DNA of 54,694 nucleotides from positions 1 to 54,694 of the forward strand of contig JAQVOR010000004.1 of the NCBI GenBank assembly GCA_028702535.1. Reading direction: 5' to 3'. Source of the DNA: Bacteroidales bacterium. Its GTDB lineage: Bacteria; Bacteroidota; Bacteroidia; Bacteroidales; ML635J-15. This document shows positions 17,340 to 26,299 of this stretch, piece after piece. The position numbers and the translations under genes are program-made. Numbering within the stretch: the stretch's first letter is position 1; the number at the start of each line of letters is the position of its first letter. A model generated the notes under the pieces. The model had not been told where the DNA came from. It searched no databases and saw nothing but the letters and a program-made list of their open reading frames with translations.

Positions 17340-18479
17340 GTGATAATTATAGGAAAAAATGTTCTAACATCAGCCGAGATGTTTTTTTACACTTGTACTT
17401 TCTTTGCAGTAGTGAGTTTCGTAACGCAAATAATCTTTCATACATTAATTAATCTAAAACTTGCAAAAACGCAAACTAAATCTAACGAAAGTGCCAACAG
17501 CGAAACTCCTTTTGTATCAGTGGTTATTGCAGCAAAGAACGAAGCTAAAAATCTCAATAATTTTTTACCTAAAGTTTTAGAGCAAAATTATCCAGCATTT
17601 GAAGTAATATTAGTCAATGACGGCTCATCAGACAATACTGCGGAGATTTGCGTAAAGCTTAGTAAACAATTCAACAATTTAAGAATTATACATCTCAAAA
17701 AATCGGACGGTAAAAAAAACGCTTTAACCAAAGGGATACTTGCATCTAAAGGGGAATACCTATTATTTACCGATGCTGACTGTTTTCCTGTAAGCCCAAA
17801 TTGGATAAACGGAATGATTAATCAATTTTCTGAAAAAAAAAGTATAGTTCTAGGATACGGTGCGTACAATAATAAAAAAGATTTTTTATCTAATTTTATT
17901 AAATATGACAGTTTTTTAATTGCGATTCAATATTTTTACGCAGCAAAAATTGGAAAAGCATATATGGGTGTAGGCAGAAATATGGCATATAAAAAATCTG
18001 TTTGGGAAAGTGTTAATGGATTTCAAGAGCATATAAAAATAGCTTCGGGCGATGACGACCTCTTTGTTGGTTCGGTAGCTAATAAAAACAATGTTGCAAT
18101 TTCTGTTAATAAAGACGCTTTTACCTACTCTATCCCTTCAAACACTTTAAAAGATTTTATACATCAAAAGACAAGACATATTTCGACATCAATAAAATAT
18201 TCTTCTTTTGCCAAAGTGTTTTCTAGCATCGAAATAATTAGCCGTTCGCTATTTTACATCTCAATTTTATGCTTATTATTCAGCAAATTAGCACTATTGG
18301 CACTAATATTAGCATCATTAAGACTAATAATTATGTACTTTGTTGGTAAAAAAACACGCAAGATATTTAATATTCACATCTCTTTTTATTATTTTGTTTT
18401 ATTTGATACCTTTGCACCGATTTTTTACTTGGTAATATTTTTATCTAATAAACTTAGATTTAACAACAAAAAATGGTAA
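17340..18479 (+). CDS. Membrane-anchored family 2 glycosyltransferase
   Basis: The 379-residue protein has an N-terminal membrane helix (about 14-38). A GT-A domain follows (about 55-280) with FVSVVIAAKNEAKNL, VNDGSSDNTAEI and the DxD-type FTDADCFP. GDDDLFVG and the QKTRHIST segment correspond to the ED/QxxRW-like acceptor region. Two or three C-terminal helices follow (about 300-370). Such enzymes transfer sugars from nucleotide donors to lipid or polysaccharide acceptors at the inner membrane; the substrate is unknown. GTG 17340 gives the longest frame. ATG 17379 (MFFYTCTFFAVV) also preserves the anchor and may be the real start. It overlaps the next gene by 7 bp. Confidence 0.87.
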   Translation: MIIIGKNVLTSAEMFFYTCTFFAVVSFVTQIIFHTLINLKLAKTQTKSNESANSETPFVSVVIAAKNEAKNLNNFLPKVLEQNYPAFEVILVNDGSSDNTAEICVKLSKQFNNLRIIHLKKSDGKKNALTKGILASKGEYLLFTDADCFPVSPNWINGMINQFSEKKSIVLGYGAYNNKKDFLSNFIKYDSFLIAIQYFYAAKIGKAYMGVGRNMAYKKSVWESVNGFQEHIKIASGDDDLFVGSVANKNNVAISVNKDAFTYSIPSNTLKDFIHQKTRHISTSIKYSSFAKVFSSIEIISRSLFYISILCLLFSKLALLALILASLRLIIMYFVGKKTRKIFNIHISFYYFVLFDTFAPIFYLVIFLSNKLRFNNKKW

Positions 18480-19072
18480 AACGCAGTAATTTCACATCAA
18501 AAGCACAAAAAGATCTTCAAATCATTGAACTTGCACTTCAAGGAGAAGAGAAAGCTTATGCAGAGTTGCTGGATCGATATCAAGACTCTATTTATTTTCT
18601 CTTGTTAAAAAAGATAGGTAATGAAAACGATGCCGAAGACCTTACAATGGAAACTTTTGGTAAAGCATTTAACAATCTTTCACAATATACCCCTGTTTAT
18701 GCTTTTAGCACTTGGCTTTTTCGAATAGCGATTAATAATTGTATTGATTTTGTACGTAAAAAAAGAAGCCGACCACTAGCTTTTGATACAGGAGTTGACT
18801 TTCACGACCCCGACAACTCAAATTTTGAAAGTAAAAACCCAAACCCCGAAGAGCTTGTAATAAAAGAACAAAAGGCAATAGAAATACGTAAGATGATAAG
18901 GACACTAAAACCTCGTTATGCCAGACTGATAGACTTACGCTACTACCAAGAACTTAGCTATGAAGAAATTGCCGCTAAAATGCAATTACCACTTGGTACA
19001 GTCAAAGCACAGTTATATAGAGCACGTGAACTTCTTGCTCCGTTAGTTAATGCTAAAAGTGATAATATCTAA
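18473..19072 (+). CDS. RNA polymerase sigma-70 family (ECF-type) sigma factor
   Basis: The 199-residue protein has region 2 (about 30-100; AELLDRYQDSIYFLLLKKIG, NDAEDLTMETFGKAF, FSTWLFRIAINNCIDFVRKK). After an acidic linker (about 105-135) comes region 4 (about 140-195), with helix-turn-helix LSYEEIAAKMQLPLGTVKAQLYRA. It directs RNA polymerase to a specific promoter set. No anti-sigma gene is adjacent: it overlaps the glycosyltransferase upstream by 7 bp and shares a TAATG junction with rsmG downstream. This hard-coupled arrangement suggests constitutive co-expression rather than an ECF/anti-sigma switch. The linker is longer than minimal ECFs. Confidence 0.93.
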   Translation: MVKRSNFTSKAQKDLQIIELALQGEEKAYAELLDRYQDSIYFLLLKKIGNENDAEDLTMETFGKAFNNLSQYTPVYAFSTWLFRIAINNCIDFVRKKRSRPLAFDTGVDFHDPDNSNFESKNPNPEELVIKEQKAIEIRKMIRTLKPRYARLIDLRYYQELSYEEIAAKMQLPLGTVKAQLYRARELLAPLVNAKSDNI

Positions 19073-19710
19073 TGTATTCGTCTCTCAAAACCTATTTCCC
19101 AAACATTACACAAACACAATTGGAACAATTTAACCAATTAGTAGATTTATTTCAAGAATGGAATGCAAAAATCAATTTAGTAAGTCGAAAAGATACAGCC
19201 CATCTTTTTGAAAGACATATATTACACTCATTGGCTATTGCGAAACACTTTAGTTTCGAAAATGGTACAAATATTATTGATATTGGAACAGGTGGTGGTT
19301 TTCCTGGAATACCATTGGCAATAATGTTCCCAAAAGCGAACTTTGATTTAGTTGACAGTATTGGTAAAAAAATTATAGCTGTAAAAGACATGTCAGAAAA
19401 ACTTGGTTTAGCCAACGTAACAGCAATTAAAACAAGAGCCGAAAACCTACCTGCAAAATATGATTTTGTTATTAGCCGTGCTGTTACTGCCTTCCCAGCT
19501 TTTGCTAAAATTTGTTCAACTTTATTTAGAAAAAACAATATTATTATTAATTCTGGTATTATTTACTTAAAAGGTGGCGAGTTTAAGGAAGAAATTGTCG
19601 GTTTTAAAGGGATAAAAGTTTATAATATCAATGAAATCTTTACAAATGAGTTTTTTGAAACAAAAAAAATAATATACTTACCTATTAATTATACGACAAT
19701 CTTAACCTAA
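19072..19710 (+). CDS. rsmG: 16S rRNA (guanine-527-N7)-methyltransferase RsmG
   Basis: It uses SAM to methylate N7 of G527 in 16S rRNA. The 212-residue product carries the family N-terminal block QEWNAKINLVSRKD and FERHILHSL. The SAM-binding motif is NIIDIGTGGGFPGIPLAI, followed by ANFDLVDSIGKKI. Downstream are the NVTAIKTRAENLP and DFVISRAVTAFP motifs. It begins at the A of the sigma gene's stop (TAATG), so translation is coupled. About 170 bp separate it from rpmH. Confidence 0.95.
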   Translation: MYSSLKTYFPNITQTQLEQFNQLVDLFQEWNAKINLVSRKDTAHLFERHILHSLAIAKHFSFENGTNIIDIGTGGGFPGIPLAIMFPKANFDLVDSIGKKIIAVKDMSEKLGLANVTAIKTRAENLPAKYDFVISRAVTAFPAFAKICSTLFRKNNIIINSGIIYLKGGEFKEEIVGFKGIKVYNINEIFTNEFFETKKIIYLPINYTTILT

Positions 19711-19811
19711 GCGGTTCGTTGATTAGATGAAGAAGAAGACCATATTTTAACAGTTTCAAAAGGAATTAAATATTTTTATTAAGGAATAATGATAAAAAAC
19801 TAAAATATTTT

Positions 19812-19841
19812 TTTGTTTCATAAATAAAAATACTATTTTTG
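19812..19841 (+). promoter_or_regulatory. Promoter of rpmH
   Basis: TTTG (19812-19815) and TATTTTTG (19834-19841) are 18 bp apart, close to the Bacteroidota consensus. It lies 41 bp before the rpmH ATG. Confidence 0.72.
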
Positions 19842-19882
19842 CAGTCCATTAAAAGAATGATAACGATAAAAAAAGATAACAA

Positions 19883-20041
19883 ATGAAAAGGACATTTCAA
19901 CCTTCAAATAGAAAAAGAAGGAATAAGCACGGTTTCAGAGAAAGGATGGCCACAGTTGAAGGTCGTAAAGTCTTAGCAAGAAGAAGAGCTAAAGGAAGAG
20001 CAAAACTAACTGTATCTGACGAGGGGCGTCATAAAAGATAA
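19883..20041 (+). CDS. rpmH: 50S ribosomal protein bL34
   Basis: This short gene encodes 52 residues, beginning [18 protein letters not shown] and continuing [20 protein letters not shown]. It is the typical, strongly basic bL34 of the large ribosomal subunit. The length matches Bacteroidota homologues. It has its own promoter (19812-19841) and a strong terminator (20068-20099), so it is monocistronic. It is not beside dnaA/rnpA, unlike the classic oriC arrangement, which is common in Bacteroidota. Confidence 0.97.
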   Translation: MKRTFQPSNRKRRNKHGFRERMATVEGRKVLARRRAKGRAKLTVSDEGRHKR

Positions 20042-20067
20042 TATTTTTAACAAAATAATATTTTAGT

Positions 20068-20099
20068 AAACTGTCTGCATAATGCAGACAGTTTTTTTT
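20068..20099 (+). terminator. Terminator of rpmH
   Basis: AAACTGTCTGC (20068-20078) pairs with GCAGACAGTTT (20084-20094) around a 5-nt loop. A run of T's follows. It lies 27 bp after the rpmH stop. Confidence 0.9.
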
Positions 20100-20135
20100 A
20101 TTTAAAAAATAAATTAAAAAAAAACAACAAGAAAC

Positions 20136-20165
20136 TTGCTGTTAATAAAACAATATGTATCTTTG
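20136..20165 (+). promoter_or_regulatory. Promoter of the outer-membrane protein gene
   Basis: TTG (20136-20138) and TATCTTTG (20158-20165) are 19 bp apart, a close match to the Bacteroidota consensus. It lies 37 bp upstream of the ATG at 20203. Confidence 0.75.
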
Positions 20166-20202
20166 TGATGATAAAATTATGTTTAATTAATACTTTTCAA
20201 TT

Positions 20203-21063
20203 ATGAAACACCTAACGATTATGGTTTGTGCCGTTCTCATCTCAGTGGGGGCTTTTGCACAACAAGAGGTGGACATGCTCTCCAAACGTGGAGAAATGAT
20301 TTTGCCTCAACAAGGAGAAATGGCTTTAGGTATAGACGCAATGCCTGTACTTAGTTATTTCGGAAACTTATTTAACGGTCATTCTGGGAACAACACAAGC
20401 TTTGGGTTTATTGACAATATTTATGATTGTCCCGCTACTCCTAGTACTACTATTTATGTGAAGTATTATCTCGAAGATCAAGTTGCTATTCGTGGAGCTG
20501 TAAGTATTGGACTTGTCAACAACATCAACCGAGAGTTTGTAACAATGGATCAACAAATTCCAGATTTACTAATGCAAGTTACCGACAAGCGCGTTCGTAA
20601 TGCTACTGACCTTGGTGTTGGTGGAGATTACTTAATGTACAGAGGTAAAGGTCGTGTGCAAGGTTATTTTGGAGGAGGTGCTTTTTTTAATTACAACACT
20701 TGGAAAGAGACTTTTACTTATGGGAATCCAATCACAACCGAGTTTTCATCACCAACATGGTATGACTTTACCTCAAATGCTCAAGTTACTGGTAGTCAAA
20801 GAACACTCGAAAATTTCAACAATCTATCTTTAGGTATCACTCTTAGAGGTGTTATTGGTGTTGAATATTTCTTCGCTCCAAAAATTTCAGTTGGAGGTGA
20901 AATGGGATTAGGATTTAACACTTTTAGAAATAGTGGTTTTACTACTGTTGAACGTTGGACAGGTACCGATCTCGAAGTTGAAACAACCAAAGTTGCACAC
21001 GATGGAGCTATCGGAGTTAAAAACTTCACTACAGGCTCATTGTTTATCATGTTACATTTTTAA
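20203..21063 (+). CDS. Outer-membrane beta-barrel protein
   Basis: The 286-residue protein has a clean signal peptide (about 1-19, ending VGAFAQ). Alternating-residue beta strands follow (IYVKYYLEDQVAIRGAVSIG, GRVQGYFGGGAFFNY, ISVGGEMGLGFNTF), with long loops. It ends in an aromatic residue within a terminal strand, TGSLFIMLHF, typical of a barrel insertion signal. About 8-10 strands are likely. Such OmpW/porin-like proteins are abundant in Bacteroidota, and function cannot be assigned. A strong promoter precedes it and a lipoprotein gene follows 40 bp later, before a terminator. The two are probably co-transcribed. Confidence 0.85.
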   Translation: MKHLTIMVCAVLISVGAFAQQEVDMLSKRGEMILPQQGEMALGIDAMPVLSYFGNLFNGHSGNNTSFGFIDNIYDCPATPSTTIYVKYYLEDQVAIRGAVSIGLVNNINREFVTMDQQIPDLLMQVTDKRVRNATDLGVGGDYLMYRGKGRVQGYFGGGAFFNYNTWKETFTYGNPITTEFSSPTWYDFTSNAQVTGSQRTLENFNNLSLGITLRGVIGVEYFFAPKISVGGEMGLGFNTFRNSGFTTVERWTGTDLEVETTKVAHDGAIGVKNFTTGSLFIMLHF

Positions 21064-21103
21064 TAATTAACGAAAAAGAGTATAAATTTAAAATTTTAAT
21101 GTT

Positions 21104-21589
21104 ATGAAAAATATTATTTCAATTATGTTAATTGCCTCTTTAGGCATACTGTTAGTATTCACAGGCTGTAAAGAAGACGAATACGTTGCAGAACCACTAA
21201 AAACGGTTACCATTAAAGGTCACGTTTTGACTGAATTAGATTTAACAAATGTTGGAATGGAGAAAGTTCCAAATGGTACTAAATTAATTTTTAGAATTGA
21301 TTCAAAGGATCTTATTGCTGTTCCAGAAGCTGGATACACTTATCAAATCTTACAATACGAAACAACAGTTACAGATGGTAATTTTACAATCACTTTACCT
21401 ACGGTAAAATTCAAAAATGTACCTGTCGAAGTTACTTTAGTTGATTTTGTTGCAAGACAAACTCAACCTGGTGATATTAAAAAAGATATGATTTTTACAT
21501 CCACTTCCAATTTTGACTTTAATACTACTGAAGGGGAGACTTATTACAAAGTTTTCAACTATGACACATACTCATATTACGAATTCTAA
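21104..21589 (+). CDS. Small lipoprotein with a beta-sandwich-like domain
   Basis: The 161-residue protein has a type II signal peptide. The hydrophobic stretch IMLIASLGILLVF leads to the lipobox FTGC (Cys at about 22), followed by KEDE. In Bacteroidota, acidic residues after the Cys favour surface export of lipoproteins. The mature part reads as beta strands (VTIKGHVLTELDLTN, TKLIFRIDSKDL, TVTDGNFTITLPTVKF, VPVEVTLVDFVARQ), recalling the one-domain carboxypeptidase-regulatory-like fold. I do not recognise a specific family. It is downstream of a beta-barrel gene with a shared terminator, so a barrel-lipoprotein pair is plausible. Confidence 0.82.
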   Translation: MKNIISIMLIASLGILLVFTGCKEDEYVAEPLKTVTIKGHVLTELDLTNVGMEKVPNGTKLIFRIDSKDLIAVPEAGYTYQILQYETTVTDGNFTITLPTVKFKNVPVEVTLVDFVARQTQPGDIKKDMIFTSTSNFDFNTTEGETYYKVFNYDTYSYYEF

Positions 21590-21595
21590 GAATAC

Positions 21596-21625
21596 AAAAA
21601 GCTCTCTTAGGAGAGCTTTTTTTTT
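21596..21625. terminator. Bidirectional terminator between lipoprotein and hemolysin III genes
   Basis: AAAAAGCTCTC (21596-21606) and GAGAGCTTTTT (21611-21621) form an 11-bp stem with a TTAG loop. A T run extends on the + strand and, by symmetry, an A run becomes T's on the minus strand. It sits between converging genes. Confidence 0.88.
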
Positions 21626-22274
21626 ATATTGTCATGAATAAAAAAGCAAAAAAATGACAAATACTACCTCCCAAAATTGCAAGATGCCAAATTCCATGTC
21701 CAAAAGGAATATTTTTAATTAAATAAAAAGTAACTCCAGCACCATAACTCAAGCAGCCCCCAAATAAAAACCATAAGCTTATCCCAGAAGCATTATTTAT
21801 TAAGGGCCAAATAGCTACAAAAATAAGACAACCCATAGCAACATATAACCACGCTGATATTTTACGTTCTTGAGCTCCTCCACCATAAAAAAACAATTTA
21901 TATATAATCCCACAAATAGCTAAGCCCCATATTATCCCAAAAATAATCCAACCTAATAATCCGTTTAAAATAACTAAACAAATTGGAGTATATGAGCCAG
22001 CAATAAGAAGATAAATCATAGAGTGATCAAATATATTTCGTTTTGATTTTTTTCTTAAATCTTTTGTACTATGAAACAAAGTAGAAGAAATATACACAGC
22101 AATCATTGTCGAACCAAAAATACTAAAACTCACAATTTTCCAGACGCTCCCATCTATTGAGGCAAATACTATAAGCAAAACAAGACATGCGATTGCTATC
22201 AGAACACCAACCCCATGGCTGATACTATTAAATAACTCCTCAGCTTTAATCAATTTCTTAGACTTTGTCTTCAC
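21624..22274 (-). CDS. Hemolysin III / PAQR family membrane protein
   Basis: The 216-residue protein has seven predicted transmembrane helices. Family hallmarks are ISHGVGVLIAIACLVLL near the N-terminus, SSTLFHSTKD, DHSMIYLLIAGSYTPICL, and the terminal GHGIWHLAILGGSICHFFAF. The conserved Ser, Asp and three His residues form the zinc site of the superfamily, suggesting a metal-dependent membrane hydrolase. The TrhA/YqfA branch is linked to membrane energetics and fluidity rather than true haemolysis. The start codon is GTG at 22274; no ATG precedes the conserved HGVGV motif. It converges with the lipoprotein gene over a shared terminator. Confidence 0.92.
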   Translation of the reverse strand: MKTKSKKLIKAEELFNSISHGVGVLIAIACLVLLIVFASIDGSVWKIVSFSIFGSTMIAVYISSTLFHSTKDLRKKSKRNIFDHSMIYLLIAGSYTPICLVILNGLLGWIIFGIIWGLAICGIIYKLFFYGGGAQERKISAWLYVAMGCLIFVAIWPLINNASGISLWFLFGGCLSYGAGVTFYLIKNIPFGHGIWHLAILGGSICHFFAFLFMTI

Positions 22275-22367
22275 AACTAAATTTCAATTATACTATTAGA
22301 ATTCACAAAATTATGAATAATTTATTACTTATCTCCAGGTTTTTCATTATCTTTATAAACCAATTTT

Positions 22368-23651
22368 ATGATAATGAAAGAAGACTTTTTACATTATATT
22401 TTTAAAAAACATCTGTGGTTAGATAATCCTGTTCAACTTACAGATGGCAGAAGAATTGAAATCATTGATACTGGTCAGCACAATCACGATTCAGGTCCCG
22501 ATTTCTTTAATGCAAAAATCAAAATTGACAATACTATATGGGTAGGTAATATAGAAATTCATATTAATTCATCAGATTGGTATAAACATAAACATGACGA
22601 AGACCCAGCTTATTCTAATGTAATTTTACATATAGTTTATAAACATGATAAACCTGTCTTCACAAAGCATAGAACTGAAATACCTGTATGGGAAATGACT
22701 TTTCCGCAAATAATTTTCAATAAATTTGAAGAGTTTAGATTAAGTGAGAATCAAATACCTTGCACAGATTATAGAGATCTCATTGAAAAAGAGATTTTTA
22801 ATATTCACATCGAAAAAATGGGGATTGAACGGCTTGAATACAAATCTGAATTTATAAATGAGTTGTTAATCAAATCAAATAACGATTGGGAATATGCCTT
22901 TTATGTTAATCTTGTCAGGAGTTTTGGAGCAGGTGTTAACTCAGATGCTTTTGAACAACTTGCAATTAACACACCTCTAAAAATACTAAGAAAATACTCT
23001 GATAATTTATTTAAGTTAGAAGCTATTTTATTTGGACAATCAGGCTTGTTAGAAGTCGCCAATTTAGATGAGTATGTTATTAAACTTAAAACTGAATATA
23101 ATTTTTTACGAAAAATGCATGATTTGTCTCCCATATCAGCAACAAACTGGAAGTTTTCTAAAATGCGACCATCCAATTTGCCACATATTAAAATTGCCCA
23201 GTTTGCCTCTATGATGACTTTTTTTCATGGTTTATTTACTGCAGTTATAAACGAACCCGATTATACAATTTTAAAGAAAACATTTAAAATTAAAGTCTCT
23301 GAATACTGGACAAAGCATTATTCATTTGGAAAAATTACCAATAAAACAATGTCGGGCTTTGGAAATACTGCTTTTGAAACCATATTGATAAATACAGTAG
23401 CACCATTTATCTTCGTTTTTAACAAAGACAAAATTTCAGAAGATTCGCAATCGAAACATTATATGCTGCTAAACTCTCTAAAACCCGAAGACAACAGAGA
23501 GGTTCGCCTCTGGAAAATTTTTGGTGTTCGCCCCTCTAATGCCTTTGAAACGCAAGCACTATTACATCTTAAAAAGAATTATTGCGACAAAAGAAAATGT
23601 CTAAAATGTAGTATCGGGCAACATATTATGCAACAAATTAACAATTTATAA
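22368..23651 (+). CDS. DUF2851 family protein
   Basis: The 427-residue cytosolic protein carries the family's N-terminal signature (HYIFKKHLWLD, then LTDGRRIEIIDTGQHNHDSGPDFFNAKI, WVGNIEIHINSSDWYKH). This is an acidic/His-rich block reminiscent of nuclease-type folds, including PD-(D/E)xK-like D...ExH arrangement. A helical middle follows. The C-terminus has four Cys (NYCDKRKCLKCSIGQHIM), a likely metal-binding end. Function is unproven. Homologues are widespread single-copy genes in Bacteroidota. ATG 22368 or ATG 22374 may be used. It is followed by an independent promoter for the next gene. Confidence 0.88.
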   Translation: MIMKEDFLHYIFKKHLWLDNPVQLTDGRRIEIIDTGQHNHDSGPDFFNAKIKIDNTIWVGNIEIHINSSDWYKHKHDEDPAYSNVILHIVYKHDKPVFTKHRTEIPVWEMTFPQIIFNKFEEFRLSENQIPCTDYRDLIEKEIFNIHIEKMGIERLEYKSEFINELLIKSNNDWEYAFYVNLVRSFGAGVNSDAFEQLAINTPLKILRKYSDNLFKLEAILFGQSGLLEVANLDEYVIKLKTEYNFLRKMHDLSPISATNWKFSKMRPSNLPHIKIAQFASMMTFFHGLFTAVINEPDYTILKKTFKIKVSEYWTKHYSFGKITNKTMSGFGNTAFETILINTVAPFIFVFNKDKISEDSQSKHYMLLNSLKPEDNREVRLWKIFGVRPSNAFETQALLHLKKNYCDKRKCLKCSIGQHIMQQINNL

Positions 23652-23694
23652 GTTATTTCATTAGTATTTTATTCATACGGCACATTTAAAATCG

Positions 23695-23702
23695 TAACTT
23701 TG
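23695..23702 (+). promoter_or_regulatory. TAnnTTTG box abutting the T9SS type B gene
   Basis: TAACTTTG ends 5 bp before the ATG at 23708. If active, transcription would start at or very near the initiation codon. No good -33 TTTG is seen. Confidence 0.45.
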
Positions 23703-23707
23703 CAAGA

Positions 23708-26299
23708 ATGAGGAAATTTAGCTTTTTAATATTATTTTTAATAATAATAATGATGGATGTTTTTGCCACGCACAATCGAGCAGGCGAAATCACATACCGG
23801 CAAATTTCTGATTTAACATTTGAAATTACGATTATTACTTATACTGCAACAGGTCCAGGCTGGACAGCCGACCGACCCGAGCTAGAAATACAATGGGGCG
23901 ATAACACAACAAGTATTTTGCCACGTGTCGAAAAGATAAATTTACCACACGATTTCAGACGAAACAAATATATAGGCACACACACATACCCTGGCCCTGG
24001 AGTGTATGTTATTGTGGTTGAAGATCCCAATAGAAATCTTGGAGTAAATAATATCCCAAACTCTGTCAATACTATTTTTTCAATTTCAACAACAATGTTA
24101 ATAAATCCTACATTAGGCATAAATAACACTCCAATACTAACACAGCCACCTGTTGATAAAGCTGCAGTAGGACAAATATTTACGCATAACCCTGGAGCGT
24201 ACGACCCCGATGGAGACAGCCTTTCGTACAAACTTACTATTTGCCGTGCAGAAAATGGCAATCCGATTGAAGGTTATACTTTTCCAGCTGCATCAAATTC
24301 GCTTACAGTTAATGAAATCACAGGAGACCTTGTGTGGGATGCTCCAGTATATCCAGGTGTTTATAATATTGCAATGCTAATCGAAGAATGGCGAAAAGAA
24401 ATAAAAATTGGTCAAATAATTAGAGATATGCAAATAGAAGTCTTTAACACTAACAACAAACCTCCAATTATAAACGCTACTGATATATGTATTGAGGCAG
24501 ACTCATTATTGACATTTACCATAACTGCTACTGACCCTAACAATGATAGTATAAGGCTATCAGCACACGGAGCTCCTTTTGAAATACCAGGCTCAGCAGC
24601 CTCACTAAATCAAATAGTATCAGAGCCAGGATATGCAAAAGCTGAGTTTACATGGCAAACAGAATGTGATTATGTAAGAAAACAAGCTTATAATTTAAAT
24701 ATCAAAGCCGAAGACAACAACTCCACTGTCAGTCTTGTAGATATTAAAAGTATCGGTATTTCTATTGTCGGGCCCAAAGTTGAAAATCCAATTATTTCGG
24801 CAACAACTAATGAGATATCACTAGTCTGGGATGCAAATTACTGTACAAATGTAATAGGTTATAATATATATAGACGAATAACTCCCTCTGGATTTGAACC
24901 TGATTTTTGCGAAGTTGGCGTTCCCGCAGACTTAGGATATACAAAAATTGCTTTTGTCGAAGGTTATTTTAATACATCATACAATGATAATTCAGCTTCG
25001 CAAGGAAATGAATACTGTTATCTAATTACAGCGGTTTTTCCAGATAAAGCCGAAGGATACGCCTCTGATGAGATTTGTGCCGTGCTAATTCGTGGCATTC
25101 CTACAATTACTAACGTAAGTGTAAACACGACTGATGATACCAACGGTGAAATCTATATCGCTTGGTCAAAACCCACAGAAATAGATATAGGCGAAGCTCC
25201 TGGACCATATCAGTATGTACTATACCGTTCCGAAGGATATTTCGGGGAGAATTTAATCGAAATTGCAACAATAAACAATATTGATGATACAAGTTTTGTA
25301 GATACAAATATTGATACTCGTAATTTGCCGTGGTCATATAAAGTTGAATTTTATAATAATCAGCCAGGAAACAAGTTCTTAATCGGAACACCACATATTG
25401 CCTCATCTGTTTATATTGATTTTAAACAAATGGAAAATGCTCTAAAGCTTAATTTTAATAAAAACACACCCTGGGTTAATTCCGAATATACTATTTATCG
25501 TTATTCTGACGCACTTGTGGCATTTGACTCAATTGGCACAACAAATGCTAATTCATATATTGATAAAGGATTAATAAATGGGACAGAATATTGCTATCTT
25601 GTAAGATCATCAGGAGCATATTCGGTTGAAGGAATTATAAATCCAATTATTAATTTCTCGCAGGAGAATTGCGAAGAGGCAATTGATACAACTCCACCAT
25701 GTCCTCCCGATATGTCAGTAACAAGCACATGCGACTCCGTATATTTTGAAATTGCATGGAATTATAATGATACTTGTTACAACGATGTTAAGGAATATAG
25801 GCTATATTATTCGCCATATATTGAAGGAGACCATAAATTAATACATACAATCAATGCAAACTCGAATTCGTATATTTTTTATCCTGAATTAGGCATGGCA
25901 GGTTGCTTTTATATGACAGCAGTTGATTCATTTAACAACGAAAGCTCCATGTCCGTTAGAACTTGTCTTGACGATTGCACCTATTACGAGTTACCAAATG
26001 TCTTTACTCCCAATAATGACGGGATGCACGATTTATTTCAACCATTTTTTCCCTATTATTTTGTTGAGAAGATCAACATTCAAATTTTTAATAGATGGGG
26101 ACAACTAATGTTCGAGACAGAAGACCCCGACATAAATTGGGACGGACGCAATTTTAAAAATGGGAGAATTGTAAGCGATGGTGTTTACTATTATATTTGC
26201 GATGTATATGAACAACGCCTTACTGGTATTGAGGTGAGACACTTGAATGGTTTTGTTCATGTTTTTAATTCTATCGACACTAAAAGTATGCAAGAATGA
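23708..26299 (+). CDS. Large secreted multi-domain protein with T9SS type B (CHU_C) sorting domain
   Basis: The 863-residue protein starts with a signal peptide (FLILFLIIIMMDVFA). It continues THNRAGEITYRQI, the opening of a common Bacteroidota surface-protein N-domain. PKD/cadherin-like segments (about 150-330; AYDPDGDSLSYKL, ATDPNNDSIRL) are followed by fibronectin-III-like repeats (about 340-760; GYNIYRR, YVLYRSEGYF, YTIYRYSD, YRLYYSPY). The C-terminal gliding-motility-associated domain (about 765-850) has the hallmark ELPNVFTPNNDGMHDLFQP, FNRWGQLMFE and SDGVYYYICDVYE. Export via T9SS with SprP/PorP-type partners is expected, as is an adhesive or structural role. It overlaps the next TPR gene by 4 bp. 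Confidence 0.93.
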   Translation: MRKFSFLILFLIIIMMDVFATHNRAGEITYRQISDLTFEITIITYTATGPGWTADRPELEIQWGDNTTSILPRVEKINLPHDFRRNKYIGTHTYPGPGVYVIVVEDPNRNLGVNNIPNSVNTIFSISTTMLINPTLGINNTPILTQPPVDKAAVGQIFTHNPGAYDPDGDSLSYKLTICRAENGNPIEGYTFPAASNSLTVNEITGDLVWDAPVYPGVYNIAMLIEEWRKEIKIGQIIRDMQIEVFNTNNKPPIINATDICIEADSLLTFTITATDPNNDSIRLSAHGAPFEIPGSAASLNQIVSEPGYAKAEFTWQTECDYVRKQAYNLNIKAEDNNSTVSLVDIKSIGISIVGPKVENPIISATTNEISLVWDANYCTNVIGYNIYRRITPSGFEPDFCEVGVPADLGYTKIAFVEGYFNTSYNDNSASQGNEYCYLITAVFPDKAEGYASDEICAVLIRGIPTITNVSVNTTDDTNGEIYIAWSKPTEIDIGEAPGPYQYVLYRSEGYFGENLIEIATINNIDDTSFVDTNIDTRNLPWSYKVEFYNNQPGNKFLIGTPHIASSVYIDFKQMENALKLNFNKNTPWVNSEYTIYRYSDALVAFDSIGTTNANSYIDKGLINGTEYCYLVRSSGAYSVEGIINPIINFSQENCEEAIDTTPPCPPDMSVTSTCDSVYFEIAWNYNDTCYNDVKEYRLYYSPYIEGDHKLIHTINANSNSYIFYPELGMAGCFYMTAVDSFNNESSMSVRTCLDDCTYYELPNVFTPNNDGMHDLFQPFFPYYFVEKINIQIFNRWGQLMFETEDPDINWDGRNFKNGRIVSDGVYYYICDVYEQRLTGIEVRHLNGFVHVFNSIDTKSMQE

